A model generated the notes under the pieces. It did no database searches, was not told the DNA's origin, and saw only the letters and a program-made list of their open reading frames with translations. The position numbers and the translations under genes were made by a program. From contig NZ_RIZI01000126.1 of NCBI RefSeq assembly GCF_003721225.1, positions 1-15,859 of the forward strand: DNA of 15,859 bases. The letters run 5' to 3'. This DNA is from Acidithiobacillus sulfuriphilus (lineage in GTDB: Bacteria; Pseudomonadota; Gammaproteobacteria; Acidithiobacillales; Acidithiobacillaceae). This document shows, one piece after another, positions 7,663 through 15,763 of the stretch (its first letter is position 1; each line of letters begins with the position of its first letter).

Positions 7663-9086
7663 CGATGAAGACCCTATTTCTGCAAGCCCCCTCTTTTGAA
7701 GGCTTCGACGGTGGTGCCGGATCGCGTTACCAGGCCAAGCGCGAGATTCGTTCTTTCTGGTATCCCACCTGGCTGGCCCAACCGGCGGCCATGATTCCGG
7801 GCAGCCGGCTGCTGGATGCGCCGCCTGCCGATGTGAGTGTCGAAGAAACCCTGCGCATCGCCGGCGGCTACGAGCTGTGCATCATCCATACCAGTACCCC
7901 GTCTTTCCCCTCCGACGTGCGCATGGCCGAGGCCCTCAAGGAGGCGCACCCCAAGCTGATGATCGGCATGGTGGGGGCCAAGGTGGCGGTGGAGCCCGAA
8001 GAATCCCTGCAGGCCTCGGCGGCCATTGATTTTGTTGCCCGTGAAGAGTTCGATTTCACCCTCAAGGAAATTGCCGAAGGCCGTCCCCTGGCGGAAGTGG
8101 ACGGGGTCAGCTATCGCTCGGCCAATGGCACCATTGTCCATACGCCGGACCGGGCGGTCTTGGAGGATATGGACTCCCTGCCCTTTGTCTCCGAGGTCTA
8201 CAAGCGCGATCTGCATATCGAAGACTACTTCATCGGTTATCTGAAGCACCCCTACATTTCCCTGTATACGGGCCGCGGCTGCCGTTCCAAGTGTACCTTC
8301 TGCCTCTGGCCCCAGACCGTGGGCGGGCACCGCTATCGCACGCGCAGCGCGGAGAACGTCCTGGAAGAGATCCGCTACATTCAGAAGAATTTCCCCCAGG
8401 TCAAGGAGATTTTCTTCGATGACGACACCTTTACCGATGACCGCCCCCGCGCCGAGGAAATCGCCCGTGGGCTGGGCAAGCTCGGGGTCACCTGGTCGTG
8501 CAATGCCAAGGCCAATGTCCCCTATGAGACGTTGAAGATCCTCAAGGAAAATGGCCTGCGCCTCCTTCTGGTGGGTTATGAGTCGGGGGATCAGCAGATC
8601 CTCAACAACATCAAGAAAGGCCTCAAGGTGGAGGCGGCGCGCAAGTTCACCGCCGACTGCCACGAGCTGGGCATTGTCATTCATGGCACCTTCATTCTCG
8701 GCTTGCCGGGTGAGACCCGGGAAACCATCCAGGAAACCATCCGCTTTGCCAAGGAGATCAACCCGCACACCATCCAGGTGTCCATCGCCGCTCCCTATCC
8801 GGGCACCTTTCTCTATGATCAGGCCAAGAAGGAAGGCTGGCTAACGGAGGATTCCGAGGCCCATCTGGTGAATGACCGCGGTGTGCAGATCAGTCCGTTG
8901 AGTTATCCCCATCTCAATCACACCGAGATTTTTGACTCGGTGGAGACCATGTACAAGCGTTTCTACTTTCGTGCCGGAAAGATCGCCGAGATCACCGGGG
9001 AAATGATCAAGAGTACCCAGATGATGAAAAGGCGTCTGCGGGAAGGGGTCGAGTTCGTGCGCTTCCTGCGCCAGCGCCACGGCTAA
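7659..9086 (+). CDS. hpnJ: Radical SAM enzyme HpnJ (cyclitol ether formation)
   Basis: This 475-residue B12-binding-type radical SAM protein matches HpnJ, which converts the deacetylated glucosaminyl-hopanoid to the bacteriohopanetetrol cyclitol ether by ring contraction. The N-terminal half (about 1-185) is a cobalamin-binding-like Rossmann domain (YELCIIHTSTPSFPSD, MIGMVGAKVA). The radical SAM cluster motif GCRSKCTFC gives Cys208, Cys212 and Cys215. The TIM-barrel half continues with EIFFDDDTFT, LLLVGYESGD, IHGTFILGLPGET and VSIAAPYPGTF. ATG 7659 overlaps the hpnI stop in ATGA with GGAG 7 bases upstream; ATG 7665 is a less likely alternative. The gene lies between hpnI and hpnK, its two pathway partners. 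Confidence 0.93.
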   Translation: MTMKTLFLQAPSFEGFDGGAGSRYQAKREIRSFWYPTWLAQPAAMIPGSRLLDAPPADVSVEETLRIAGGYELCIIHTSTPSFPSDVRMAEALKEAHPKLMIGMVGAKVAVEPEESLQASAAIDFVAREEFDFTLKEIAEGRPLAEVDGVSYRSANGTIVHTPDRAVLEDMDSLPFVSEVYKRDLHIEDYFIGYLKHPYISLYTGRGCRSKCTFCLWPQTVGGHRYRTRSAENVLEEIRYIQKNFPQVKEIFFDDDTFTDDRPRAEEIARGLGKLGVTWSCNAKANVPYETLKILKENGLRLLLVGYESGDQQILNNIKKGLKVEAARKFTADCHELGIVIHGTFILGLPGETRETIQETIRFAKEINPHTIQVSIAAPYPGTFLYDQAKKEGWLTEDSEAHLVNDRGVQISPLSYPHLNHTEIFDSVETMYKRFYFRAGKIAEITGEMIKSTQMMKRRLREGVEFVRFLRQRHG

Positions 9087-9087
9087 G

Positions 9088-9960
9088 GTGACCAGGAGGG
9101 GAAATCGGCGGGTGATCTTTACTGCCGATGATTTTGGTCTGGATCCGGCGGTCAATGCCGCAGTGGAATCGGCCCATCGGGATGGCGTACTCAACACGGC
9201 TAGTCTTATGGTCGGGGCGCGCGCCGCGGCGGATGCCGTAGCGCGCGCCAGGACCATGCCCGGATTGCATGTGGGGCTGCATCTGACCCTGGTGGATGGG
9301 TGTCCGGTCTTGCCGGCGCAGCAGGTGCCGGACCTGGTGGACAGTAGTGGGCATTTTGCCGCCGATCTTTGGTGGCGGGGGGTGCGTTATTTTTTTATCC
9401 CGCGGGTACGCCGGCAATTGGCCGCGGAGATCCGTGCCCAGTTTGCCGCTTTCCAGGCAACCGGTCTGGTTCTGGATCATGCCAATGCCCACAAACACTT
9501 ACATTTGCATCCCACGGTCCTGTCGCTGATGCTGCGCATTGGCCGGGAATTCGGTCTGCGCGCTGTACGGCTGCCCTGGGAGCCCCTTGCCGCCGCCCGT
9601 TGCGGGGGGGCGAAGGGGCTGGCGCCAGCCCTGTGGTCCTTGTTCCTCAGCCCGTGGCTGCGCCTCATGCGCCGGCGCCTGCGCCGCTTTGGCATGGTTC
9701 ACAACGATGCACTCTTCGGTTTGACGTCCACGGGTGTCATGGATAAAGCGGCGTTGTTACGGGCATTGGCTTGCATTCCCGAAGGCAGCAGCGAGATTTA
9801 CTTTCATCCGGCCTTGGCCCGCAGCGCGCTTTTGCAGGCCTTGATGCCCACCTATCGACATGATGCGGAATGGGCGGCCCTGTGCAGTCCGGAAATAGCC
9901 CAATATCTGCAAGCCCAGCATATTCAAAAGGTACACTTCAGTGATCTGGTCGCCCATTAA
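9088..9960 (+). CDS. hpnK: Hopanoid deacetylase HpnK (YdjC/ChbG-like)
   Basis: This 290-residue carbohydrate deacetylase family protein is expected to remove the acetyl group from the HpnI product, providing the free amine used before HpnJ. Metal-binding residues are visible: TADDFGL (D14, D15), HVGLHLTL (H61, H65) and a His-rich stretch LDHANAHKHLHLHP (H131, H135, H137, H139, H141). The call starts at GTG 9088, one base after the hpnJ stop. A second in-frame GTG at 9112 is possible: a full AGGAGG at 9094-9099 lies 12 bases before it, while GTG 9088 has no clear ribosome site. If 9112 is right, the protein begins VIFTADDFG and is 282 residues. The 3' end overlaps hpnN by 20 bases. Confidence 0.9.
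   Translation: MTRRGNRRVIFTADDFGLDPAVNAAVESAHRDGVLNTASLMVGARAAADAVARARTMPGLHVGLHLTLVDGCPVLPAQQVPDLVDSSGHFAADLWWRGVRYFFIPRVRRQLAAEIRAQFAAFQATGLVLDHANAHKHLHLHPTVLSLMLRIGREFGLRAVRLPWEPLAAARCGGAKGLAPALWSLFLSPWLRLMRRRLRRFGMVHNDALFGLTSTGVMDKAALLRALACIPEGSSEIYFHPALARSALLQALMPTYRHDAEWAALCSPEIAQYLQAQHIQKVHFSDLVAH
9094..9099 (+). promoter_or_regulatory. Perfect Shine-Dalgarno AGGAGG inside the 5' end of hpnK
   Basis: AGGAGG falls 4 bases after the first candidate start (GTG 9088) and 12 bases before the second (GTG 9112). Its placement favours the downstream start or an initiation mix. It is one of the strongest ribosome-binding matches in the window, so the choice matters for hpnK annotation. Confidence 0.5.
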
Positions 9961-12640
9961 CCATTTTCTCCAGCGGGTTGGAAAGGTATATCTGGGCGCC
10001 CTCATCCGCCTTGTCGATATATCCCAGCGGCATGCCCGTGTGGTCTTCGCGACGCTGCTGGCCATGGCCCTGCTGGGGCTTGTTTATACGGCAACGCATT
10101 TTGCCGTTGATACCGATACCAGTAACGCCCTTTCGCGGGATCTCCCTTTTCAAAAGCTGGAGCACGCATATCAACGGGACTTCCCCCAGGAAAAAAACAC
10201 CATCATCGTGGTCATCAATGGAAAGGACTCGGCCTTGGCCGGGCGGGCGGTGGATCGCCTGAGTCAATGGCTGCGCGCCCATCCCCGGCAGTTTGAGAAC
10301 GTCTATATCCCTGGGGGCGGTAGTTTCTTCGAACGCAATGGTATTCTTTATCTTTCCCGGCAGGATCTGCAATCCTTTGCCAACCGGGTTACCGATGCGC
10401 AACCGCTCATCGCCAAACTTTCCCAGGATCCCAGTCTCTCGGGATTGTTGGGCCTGATGAACCAAGCCATTGATCAGCGCCTGCAAGGCGGGGCCAGCCT
10501 GCCGGGTCTGGACAGAATTTTTATGGAGATGCGCAAGGCTGCGGACGCGCAGATGGCAGGGCAATTCTATCAGGTTCCCTGGGGAAGTTTGATGGGAGGC
10601 GGTGCGACGGACGCATCGGGCCGGCAGCGTTTCGTCATCATCCGGCCGGTGCTCGACTATCACTCTTTGGAGCCGGCTGACCAGGCCCTGCGGGCCTTGC
10701 GGGCGGGGATCACGGACCTGCATCTGGATCAGGCCCATGGTCTGGATCTGGGCATAACCGGCGAAGCGGTGCTGGACTCCGAGCAACTCAAAACGGTGGC
10801 GGCCGGGGCGGGGTTCTCCCTGGGGCTTACTTTCGCCGTGGAGATCCTCCTCCTGGTGGTGGCGCTGCGTTCCCTACGCATGGTGTCGGGGGTCCTGCTC
10901 GGGCTGATCGTCGGTATGATCCTGACTACGGCGGGCGCCCTCCTGATGATCGGTCCCTTCAATTTGATTTCCGTAGCCTTTGCGATCCTGTTCATCGGCC
11001 TGGGTGTGGATTTCGGCATACAATTTTGCATGCGCTATCGGGAAGAGGTTTTTGGCGGGGCGCCCCATCCCGAGGCGCTGCGCCGCGTGGCCCGCGGCCT
11101 GGGTAGTGCCTTGAGCCTGGCGGCGCTGGCCGCCGCCCTGAGTTTTTACGCCTTTGTGCCCACCAGCTATGCCGGTATTGTCGATCTGGGCCTGATATCG
11201 GGTACGAGCATGCTGATCGCATTGCTGATGACCCTGACGCTGCTGCCCGCCTTCCTTACCCTGTGGCCGGCACGCCAGCGGCCCCCGGTACACAGCCTTC
11301 CTCATCCGGGCCTGACGCCGGCTCTGGTCCGTTATCCCATTCATCGCTATGCCTATGGGGTGCTGGCGATGGTTATGGTGCTCGCTGTCCTGGCGGTTCC
11401 GGCAGTCCTGCGTGCGTCTTTCGATTTCAATCCCCTCAGTCTCATCGACCCCCACGCCGAGGGGGTGCGAGTCTTTCGTCAACTCCTGGCCGAGCCGGGT
11501 ACATCGCCCTACCGGATTGAGATCGTCGCCCCTGACCTCTCGTCCGCCAATGCCCTGGCGGCGCGCCTGGACAAGCTGCCAGCCGTGTCGCAGGCCGTGA
11601 CGCTTTCCAGTTATATCCCCGCAGAGCAGAGCGAAAAACTGGCCGTCCTGCAAAATCTGCAAATCCTGGTACCGCCTTTTTCGCTCCTGATGCCGGCTGC
11701 TTTACAGCCGCCGGCGGCGGATACGGGCGCCGTGCTGACCGATTTTTCCGGCAGGCTGGTGGCCTTGAGCATGGCTGAGGGGCAAGGCAGCCCGACTGGA
11801 CAGGCGGCCATGCAATTGCAAAGCGCCCTGCAGCGTTTTCACCATCGCTACGGCGATAATCCGCAGGCCATCAACGCGTTGCAGGAGCGGATCATGGGCG
11901 GCTTGCCCCCCGAATTGCAACGCTTGGGGATGGCCCTGACGGCTGCCCCCGTGACCTTGCAGAGCCTCCCGGAAGATTTGCGTACGCGGTATGTCACGCC
12001 GCAGGGTCAGGCCCGGATCGAAGTGTTTCCCCGGGCCAATCTCAGCAGCAACGCCGCCATGCTGGACTTTGTCCGCAATGTCCAGCAGGTGGCGCCGCAG
12101 GCGGCCGGCGCACCGGTGATGCTGGTGGAAGGCGGCGAGGCCGTGCTGGCGGCCTTCCAGGAGGCCACGGCCATTGCCATGATCAGCATTTCCCTACTGC
12201 TCCTCCTGGTCCTGCGTTGTTGGCGCGATACCCTGCTGGTGATGGCGCCCCTGTTGTTGGCGGCGCTTTTCACCGTGGCGAGCATGAGTTATCTGGGGCT
12301 TTCCTTTAACCTGGGCAATATCATCGTTCTGCCCCTGCTGATCGGGCTGGGCGTGGCCTTTGCCATCTATATCGTGGCGCGTTGGCGCAGTGGAACGGAT
12401 GTCGCCCACATGCTCCAGACCAGTACGCCCCTGGCGGTGTTTTTCAGCGGGATCACCACCTTGAGCGCCTTTGGAAGTATGGCCATATCCCTTGATCCGG
12501 GCATGGCGAGTTTGGGCAAGACCCTGAGCCTGGCGCTGGCCATGGTGCTCTTGTGCATTCTCGTGGTATTGCCGGCATTGCTCCTGCTGTTCACCCATTC
12601 TCCCCGCGAACAGGGTATCGCCCAGGATGAAGGCCGCTGA
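9941..12640 (+). CDS. hpnN: Hopanoid transporter HpnN (RND superfamily)
   Basis: This 899-residue inner-membrane transporter of the RND/MmpL type is, in other bacteria, needed to move hopanoids to the outer membrane. The layout is the usual two-fold repeat: TM1 at about 34-50, a periplasmic loop to about 285, a block of hydrophobic segments at about 290-450, TM7 at about 468-490, a second loop, and a final hydrophobic block at about 740-890. GLGVDFGIQFCMRYREE and GLGVAFAIYIVARWR are the paired RND TM4-type motifs. No membrane-fusion or outer-membrane channel partner is encoded here. The start is GTG 9941, overlapping hpnK by 20 bases, with AAAAGG about 10 bases upstream. The 3' end overlaps hpnL by 14 bases. 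The protein appears complete. Confidence 0.92.
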   Translation: MIWSPINHFLQRVGKVYLGALIRLVDISQRHARVVFATLLAMALLGLVYTATHFAVDTDTSNALSRDLPFQKLEHAYQRDFPQEKNTIIVVINGKDSALAGRAVDRLSQWLRAHPRQFENVYIPGGGSFFERNGILYLSRQDLQSFANRVTDAQPLIAKLSQDPSLSGLLGLMNQAIDQRLQGGASLPGLDRIFMEMRKAADAQMAGQFYQVPWGSLMGGGATDASGRQRFVIIRPVLDYHSLEPADQALRALRAGITDLHLDQAHGLDLGITGEAVLDSEQLKTVAAGAGFSLGLTFAVEILLLVVALRSLRMVSGVLLGLIVGMILTTAGALLMIGPFNLISVAFAILFIGLGVDFGIQFCMRYREEVFGGAPHPEALRRVARGLGSALSLAALAAALSFYAFVPTSYAGIVDLGLISGTSMLIALLMTLTLLPAFLTLWPARQRPPVHSLPHPGLTPALVRYPIHRYAYGVLAMVMVLAVLAVPAVLRASFDFNPLSLIDPHAEGVRVFRQLLAEPGTSPYRIEIVAPDLSSANALAARLDKLPAVSQAVTLSSYIPAEQSEKLAVLQNLQILVPPFSLLMPAALQPPAADTGAVLTDFSGRLVALSMAEGQGSPTGQAAMQLQSALQRFHHRYGDNPQAINALQERIMGGLPPELQRLGMALTAAPVTLQSLPEDLRTRYVTPQGQARIEVFPRANLSSNAAMLDFVRNVQQVAPQAAGAPVMLVEGGEAVLAAFQEATAIAMISISLLLLLVLRCWRDTLLVMAPLLLAALFTVASMSYLGLSFNLGNIIVLPLLIGLGVAFAIYIVARWRSGTDVAHMLQTSTPLAVFFSGITTLSAFGSMAISLDPGMASLGKTLSLALAMVLLCILVVLPALLLLFTHSPREQGIAQDEGR

Positions 12641-13682
12641 GGGAGGGCGGTCCGCGGGCCGCAGGCTGCCAACGGGCCCGATATTGATTTATGCCAGCGG
12701 CTTGCTGGGGCTCGTGCTGGCCCTGGTGCTGGTGCTGCATGAGGGTGCCCGCGGCATCCTGCAGATTCTGGCTCACAGCGGCTGGGCCCTATTATGGCTG
12801 CTGCCGTTCCATTTCTTACCGCTGGGCCTGGATGTCCTGAGCTGGAAATGGCTGCTGCGCGGGGAAGATCGCGCGGGTTTTTGGTATCTGCTCTGGGTCG
12901 CAGCGGTACGCGAATCCGTGAACGGCCTCCTGCCCGTCGCGCGGGTGGGTGGGGAAGTGGTTGGTGCGCGGCTGTTGGCCCGCCACGGCGTTCCCGGTTA
13001 TCTGGGTGGCGCCAGTATCATGGTGGAGATCACCCTGACCCTGGTGAGCCAGTTCCTTTTTACCTTGCTGGGTCTGGTCATCCTGGTCTATGCCATCAGC
13101 GACCACGCCATGGAACTGGCCGTGTTCCTGGCTTTGGCTTTCATGGCGCCCGTCCTGCTCGGCTTTCTCTGGGTGCAGCATCGCTGGGGTTTTTTCCAGA
13201 TCCTCCAACGGCTCATGAAAATGCTGCTGGGCGGCAAGGACCTCCTCTTGCGTCTGGGGAATCCGGCCCTCCTGGATGCCGAAATCCGCACCCTGTATGG
13301 TCAGCGCTGGGCCCTGTTGAGCCCCGTTTTCTGGCAGTGCATGGGCCTGCTGGCGGGGGCCCTGGAGGTGTGGTTTACTTTCTGGATTCTTGGCCATCCC
13401 ATTCCCCTGTGGGCGGCCGTCCTGATGGAAAGTCTCGGCCAGGCCCTGCGTAGCGCGGCCTTTCTGGTGCCGGGCGGTATCGGTATTCAGGAGGGCGGCT
13501 TTGTGCTCTTTGGTGCTGCGGCGGGTATCAGCCCGGATCTGGCGCTGGCCTTTTCCCTGGCGCGCCGCTTTCGGGAACTGGTATTGGGCGGGCCCGTACT
13601 CTTGTCATGGCAAGCCCTGGAAGGGCATTATTTACACCGAAAATGGCGGCAGGCCCAAACACCGAAAGGAGAAGCATCATGA
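12627..13682 (+). CDS. hpnL: Hopanoid-associated membrane protein HpnL (LPG synthase TM/UPF0104-like)
   Basis: This 351-residue protein has about eight predicted hydrophobic spans, the first being [19 protein letters not shown]. Two motifs characterise the lysylphosphatidylglycerol-synthetase membrane-domain family: [12 protein letters not shown] in the first half and [16 protein letters not shown] near the end. Members named HpnL occur in hopanoid clusters. The family includes flippase-like proteins and transferase membrane domains, but no soluble catalytic domain is present, so translocation of a hopanoid or its donor is only an inference. ATG 12627 overlaps the hpnN stop by 14 bases; the ribosome site is weak, so coupling to hpnN is likely. 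Its stop overlaps the next gene in ATGA. Confidence 0.82.
   Translation: MKAAEGGRSAGRRLPTGPILIYASGLLGLVLALVLVLHEGARGILQILAHSGWALLWLLPFHFLPLGLDVLSWKWLLRGEDRAGFWYLLWVAAVRESVNGLLPVARVGGEVVGARLLARHGVPGYLGGASIMVEITLTLVSQFLFTLLGLVILVYAISDHAMELAVFLALAFMAPVLLGFLWVQHRWGFFQILQRLMKMLLGGKDLLLRLGNPALLDAEIRTLYGQRWALLSPVFWQCMGLLAGALEVWFTFWILGHPIPLWAAVLMESLGQALRSAAFLVPGGIGIQEGGFVLFGAAAGISPDLALAFSLARRFRELVLGGPVLLSWQALEGHYLHRKWRQAQTPKGEAS
13665..13671 (+). promoter_or_regulatory. Ribosome binding site of the ferritin-like gene
   Basis: AAAGGAG lies 7 bases before ATG 13679, inside the end of hpnL. It fixes the start of the downstream gene over the in-frame ATGs at 13607 and 13643. Confidence 0.7.
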
Positions 13683-14521
13683 CGGCGGCCATCCTGGAGA
13701 TGGGGTCCAACGAGCATCGCGACCTTTTTTGCCAGTTTTTTCACGACACGCATATCCGCTTTGATCCGCAGCAGATCGACTGGCCCCATCTCGACGAAGA
13801 CGCCTATCGGCGTCTGGTGGCTTTGCCTTTCTGGGGCGAGGCGGTGGCCACCGAAAGTGTTACCGCGCGCATGGTGCAGAATATGGGCGAACAGGAGCCC
13901 GACCCGGTCGTGCGTTCGGCGGTGGCCCTGGATGGCCTGGAAGAGCAACGCCACGCGGATTTGCTGCGCGCCCTGGTGGAGCACTACGGGATCAAGATTC
14001 CGCCCTTACCGGCAGCCCCGGCCGTACGGGATCCCTATTGGGAGTTTCTCTACACCGGTTACGGCGAGTGCCTGGATTCCTATTTTGCCTTCGGCCTTTT
14101 TGCCCTGGCCCGTGATTCGGGCTTTTTCCCGCCTGCACTGGTGGCAATCTTTGACCCCATCATGCAGGAAGAGGCCCGCCATATCATCTTTTTTATCAAC
14201 TGGCTGGCATGGCATCGCAGCCGCCTGCCGTGGTGGAAGCGCATGGGGCTGGAACTGCGGCGGATCCAGGTCATTGCCATGCAGGCCTGGGCGCGGATCC
14301 GGACGGCACGCGGTCTCAACGAGAGTCGGGAAGAAAATTTCACCTTGACGGGGCACAAGGAGATCAGCAACGACATCAGCCTGCGGGAGCTCCTAACGCT
14401 GTGCCGAAGCGAAAATGAAAGGCGTTTTGCCCCCTATGACCCGCGTTTGCTGCGGCCGAAGCTGGCGCCGCGCATTGCCGGGATGCTATTTTTTTTCTTG
14501 TCCCGAGCGAAGGCGGCCTGA
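13679..14521 (+). CDS. Ferritin-like di-iron protein of unknown function in the hopanoid cluster
   Basis: This 280-residue, mostly helical protein has no named hpn function that I can recognise. The ligand pattern of a ferritin-like di-iron carboxylate site is visible: E59 in GEAVATES, then E89QRH92, then E130 in GYGECLDSY, then E165ARH168. The E-x29-ExxH and E-x34-ExxH spacings fit two helix pairs that bind a di-iron centre, as in ferritin-like oxidases and hydroxylases. The C-terminus has a short hydrophobic stretch (AGMLFFFL, about 267-274) that could touch the membrane. No signal peptide is seen. The start is ATG 13679, overlapping the hpnL stop in ATGA with AAAGGAG upstream. It is the last gene of the ten-gene run. 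An oxygen-dependent step on hopanoids, or iron/redox support for HpnH and HpnJ, is speculation; rubrerythrin-like or non-catalytic roles remain possible. Confidence 0.75.
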   Translation: MTAAILEMGSNEHRDLFCQFFHDTHIRFDPQQIDWPHLDEDAYRRLVALPFWGEAVATESVTARMVQNMGEQEPDPVVRSAVALDGLEEQRHADLLRALVEHYGIKIPPLPAAPAVRDPYWEFLYTGYGECLDSYFAFGLFALARDSGFFPPALVAIFDPIMQEEARHIIFFINWLAWHRSRLPWWKRMGLELRRIQVIAMQAWARIRTARGLNESREENFTLTGHKEISNDISLRELLTLCRSENERRFAPYDPRLLRPKLAPRIAGMLFFFLSRAKAA

Positions 14522-14536
14522 TGCGCCGCTGGGCGC

Positions 14537-14567
14537 TTGTCGTATAGACTGTTCGGTATGTTATACT
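14537..14567 (+). promoter_or_regulatory. Candidate sigma-70 extended -10 promoter for hpnH
   Basis: TATACT at 14562-14567 matches 5/6 of the -10 box and is preceded by TGT, forming an extended -10 (TGnTATACT). A -35-like TTGTCG (4/6) is at 14537-14542; the 19-base spacing is long, but extended -10 promoters tolerate weak -35 boxes. Transcription would begin near 14574, leaving a leader of about 57 bases before hpnH. This is the best promoter match noticed in the window. Confidence 0.5.
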
Positions 14568-14616
14568 TCATCGATTTTGTCAGCCATCGCGTTGCCTGTT
14601 CAGCCGGCAAAAACAC

Positions 14617-14622
14617 AGGAGA
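14617..14622 (+). promoter_or_regulatory. Ribosome binding site of hpnH
   Basis: AGGAGA lies 8 bases before ATG 14631 and, together with the HpnH-like N-terminus, selects this start over an in-frame ATG at 14415 inside the previous gene. Confidence 0.7.
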
Positions 14623-14630
14623 AACCAGGT

Positions 14631-15734
14631 ATGGGCGTTCCACTAATCCAAAGCTATCGGGTAGGACGGTATATCCTCGCGCAAAAATTGCGGGGGCGTA
14701 AACGCTATCCCCTGGTGCTGATGCTGGAACCGCTGTTCCGCTGCAATCTGGCCTGTTCCGGCTGCGGCAAGATCGACTACCCCGATGATGTGCTGGACCA
14801 GCGCCTCTCCGTGGAGGCGTGCATTGGCGCTGCGGAGGAGTGTGGCGCACCCATTGTTTCCATCGCTGGCGGCGAACCGCTGATTCACAAAGACATGCCG
14901 GCCATCGTGCAGGGATTGGTGGAGCGCAAGCGCTTCGTTTATCTCTGTACCAATGCGCTGCTCCTGAAAAAGCGGATGGAGGACTATACCCCTTCTCCCT
15001 ATCTCACCTTTTCCATTCATCTCGATGGCAACGAAAGGCGCCATGATGACTCCGTCTGCCAGCCGGGGACCTATCAGCGCGCCACGGCAGCCGTGCGCGA
15101 GGCCGTAGAGAAGGGCTTCCGCGTAACCGTGAACTGCACGCTCTTCCAGGGGGAAAGCGCGGCAGAGGTGGCGGACTTCCTGGACGACTGCAAAAAACTT
15201 GGTGTGGAGGGCGTCACCATTTCGCCCGGATTCAATTACGAACGGGCCCCGCAGCAGGAGGTCTTCCTCAAGCGCCAGGGCTCGCGGCAGTTGTTCCGCG
15301 ATATCTTCCGCTTGGGCAAGGAACGGCAATCGCGCTGGCGGTTTAACCAGTCCAGCCTCTTTCTCGACTTTCTGGCCGGCAACCAGACCTATCAGTGCAC
15401 CCCCTGGGGCAATCCCACCCGGAATATTTTCGGCTGGCAAAAACCCTGTTACCTTCTGGTAACGGAGGGGTATGCCAAAACCTTCCAGGAGTTGCTGGAT
15501 GATACCCCCTGGGAGAAATACGGCGTCGGCAATCATGCCAAGTGCGACCAGTGCCAGGTGCATTCGGGCTTTGAACCGACGGCGGTGAACGACACTTTTG
15601 CCCACCCCATCAAGGCCTTGAAGGTGGCGTTACTGGGACCCCGCACCGCCGGTCCGATGGCGCCGGACCTGCCGTCCACACCGCCGTCGGCGGGGGCGGA
15701 GCATCCGGTGTTCCCGTTGCGCGTCGAGCGTTAA
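14631..15734 (+). CDS. hpnH: Adenosylhopane synthase HpnH (radical SAM)
   Basis: This 367-residue radical SAM enzyme joins the 5'-deoxyadenosyl group of SAM to hopene (diploptene), making adenosylhopane, the first extended C35 hopanoid. The cluster motif CNLACSGC gives Cys38, Cys42 and Cys45 (Cx3Cx2C). AGGEPLIH (GGEP at 80-83) contacts SAM. Further conserved cysteines sit in YQCTPWGNP, QKPCYLL and HAKCDQCQVH, and the C-terminal stretch NDTFAHPIKALKVALLGPR is characteristic of the HpnH group. ATG 14631 has AGGAGA upstream. Unlike most genes here it is not overlapped with its upstream neighbour and has its own promoter candidate, so it may be expressed separately from the long cluster. Its product is the substrate for HpnG. 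hpnM probably follows in the same transcript after 29 bases. Confidence 0.95.
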   Translation: MGVPLIQSYRVGRYILAQKLRGRKRYPLVLMLEPLFRCNLACSGCGKIDYPDDVLDQRLSVEACIGAAEECGAPIVSIAGGEPLIHKDMPAIVQGLVERKRFVYLCTNALLLKKRMEDYTPSPYLTFSIHLDGNERRHDDSVCQPGTYQRATAAVREAVEKGFRVTVNCTLFQGESAAEVADFLDDCKKLGVEGVTISPGFNYERAPQQEVFLKRQGSRQLFRDIFRLGKERQSRWRFNQSSLFLDFLAGNQTYQCTPWGNPTRNIFGWQKPCYLLVTEGYAKTFQELLDDTPWEKYGVGNHAKCDQCQVHSGFEPTAVNDTFAHPIKALKVALLGPRTAGPMAPDLPSTPPSAGAEHPVFPLRVER

Positions 15735-15752
15735 ATTTACTGTCCTGTTGTC

Positions 15753-15757
15753 AGGAG
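15753..15757 (+). promoter_or_regulatory. Ribosome binding site of the last, truncated gene
   Basis: AGGAG lies 6 bases before GTG 15764 and supports a GTG start for the partial gene at the window edge. Confidence 0.6.
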
Positions 15758-15763
15758 CGTATC

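Larger units (their letters stand above)
14522..14630 (+). other. Gap between the ferritin-like gene and hpnH
   Basis: These 109 bases hold no gene. They contain the hpnH promoter candidate and a leader of about 57 bases. A 5-bp GCGGC/GCCGC hairpin spans the preceding stop codon but has no T tract, so no intrinsic terminator is visible. Confidence 0.6.

Noticed and set aside
14509..14535. Hairpin over the stop codon of the ferritin-like gene as a terminator
   Set aside because: The stem has only 5 bp and is followed by a GC-rich stretch with no T tract, so it does not meet the pattern of an intrinsic terminator.
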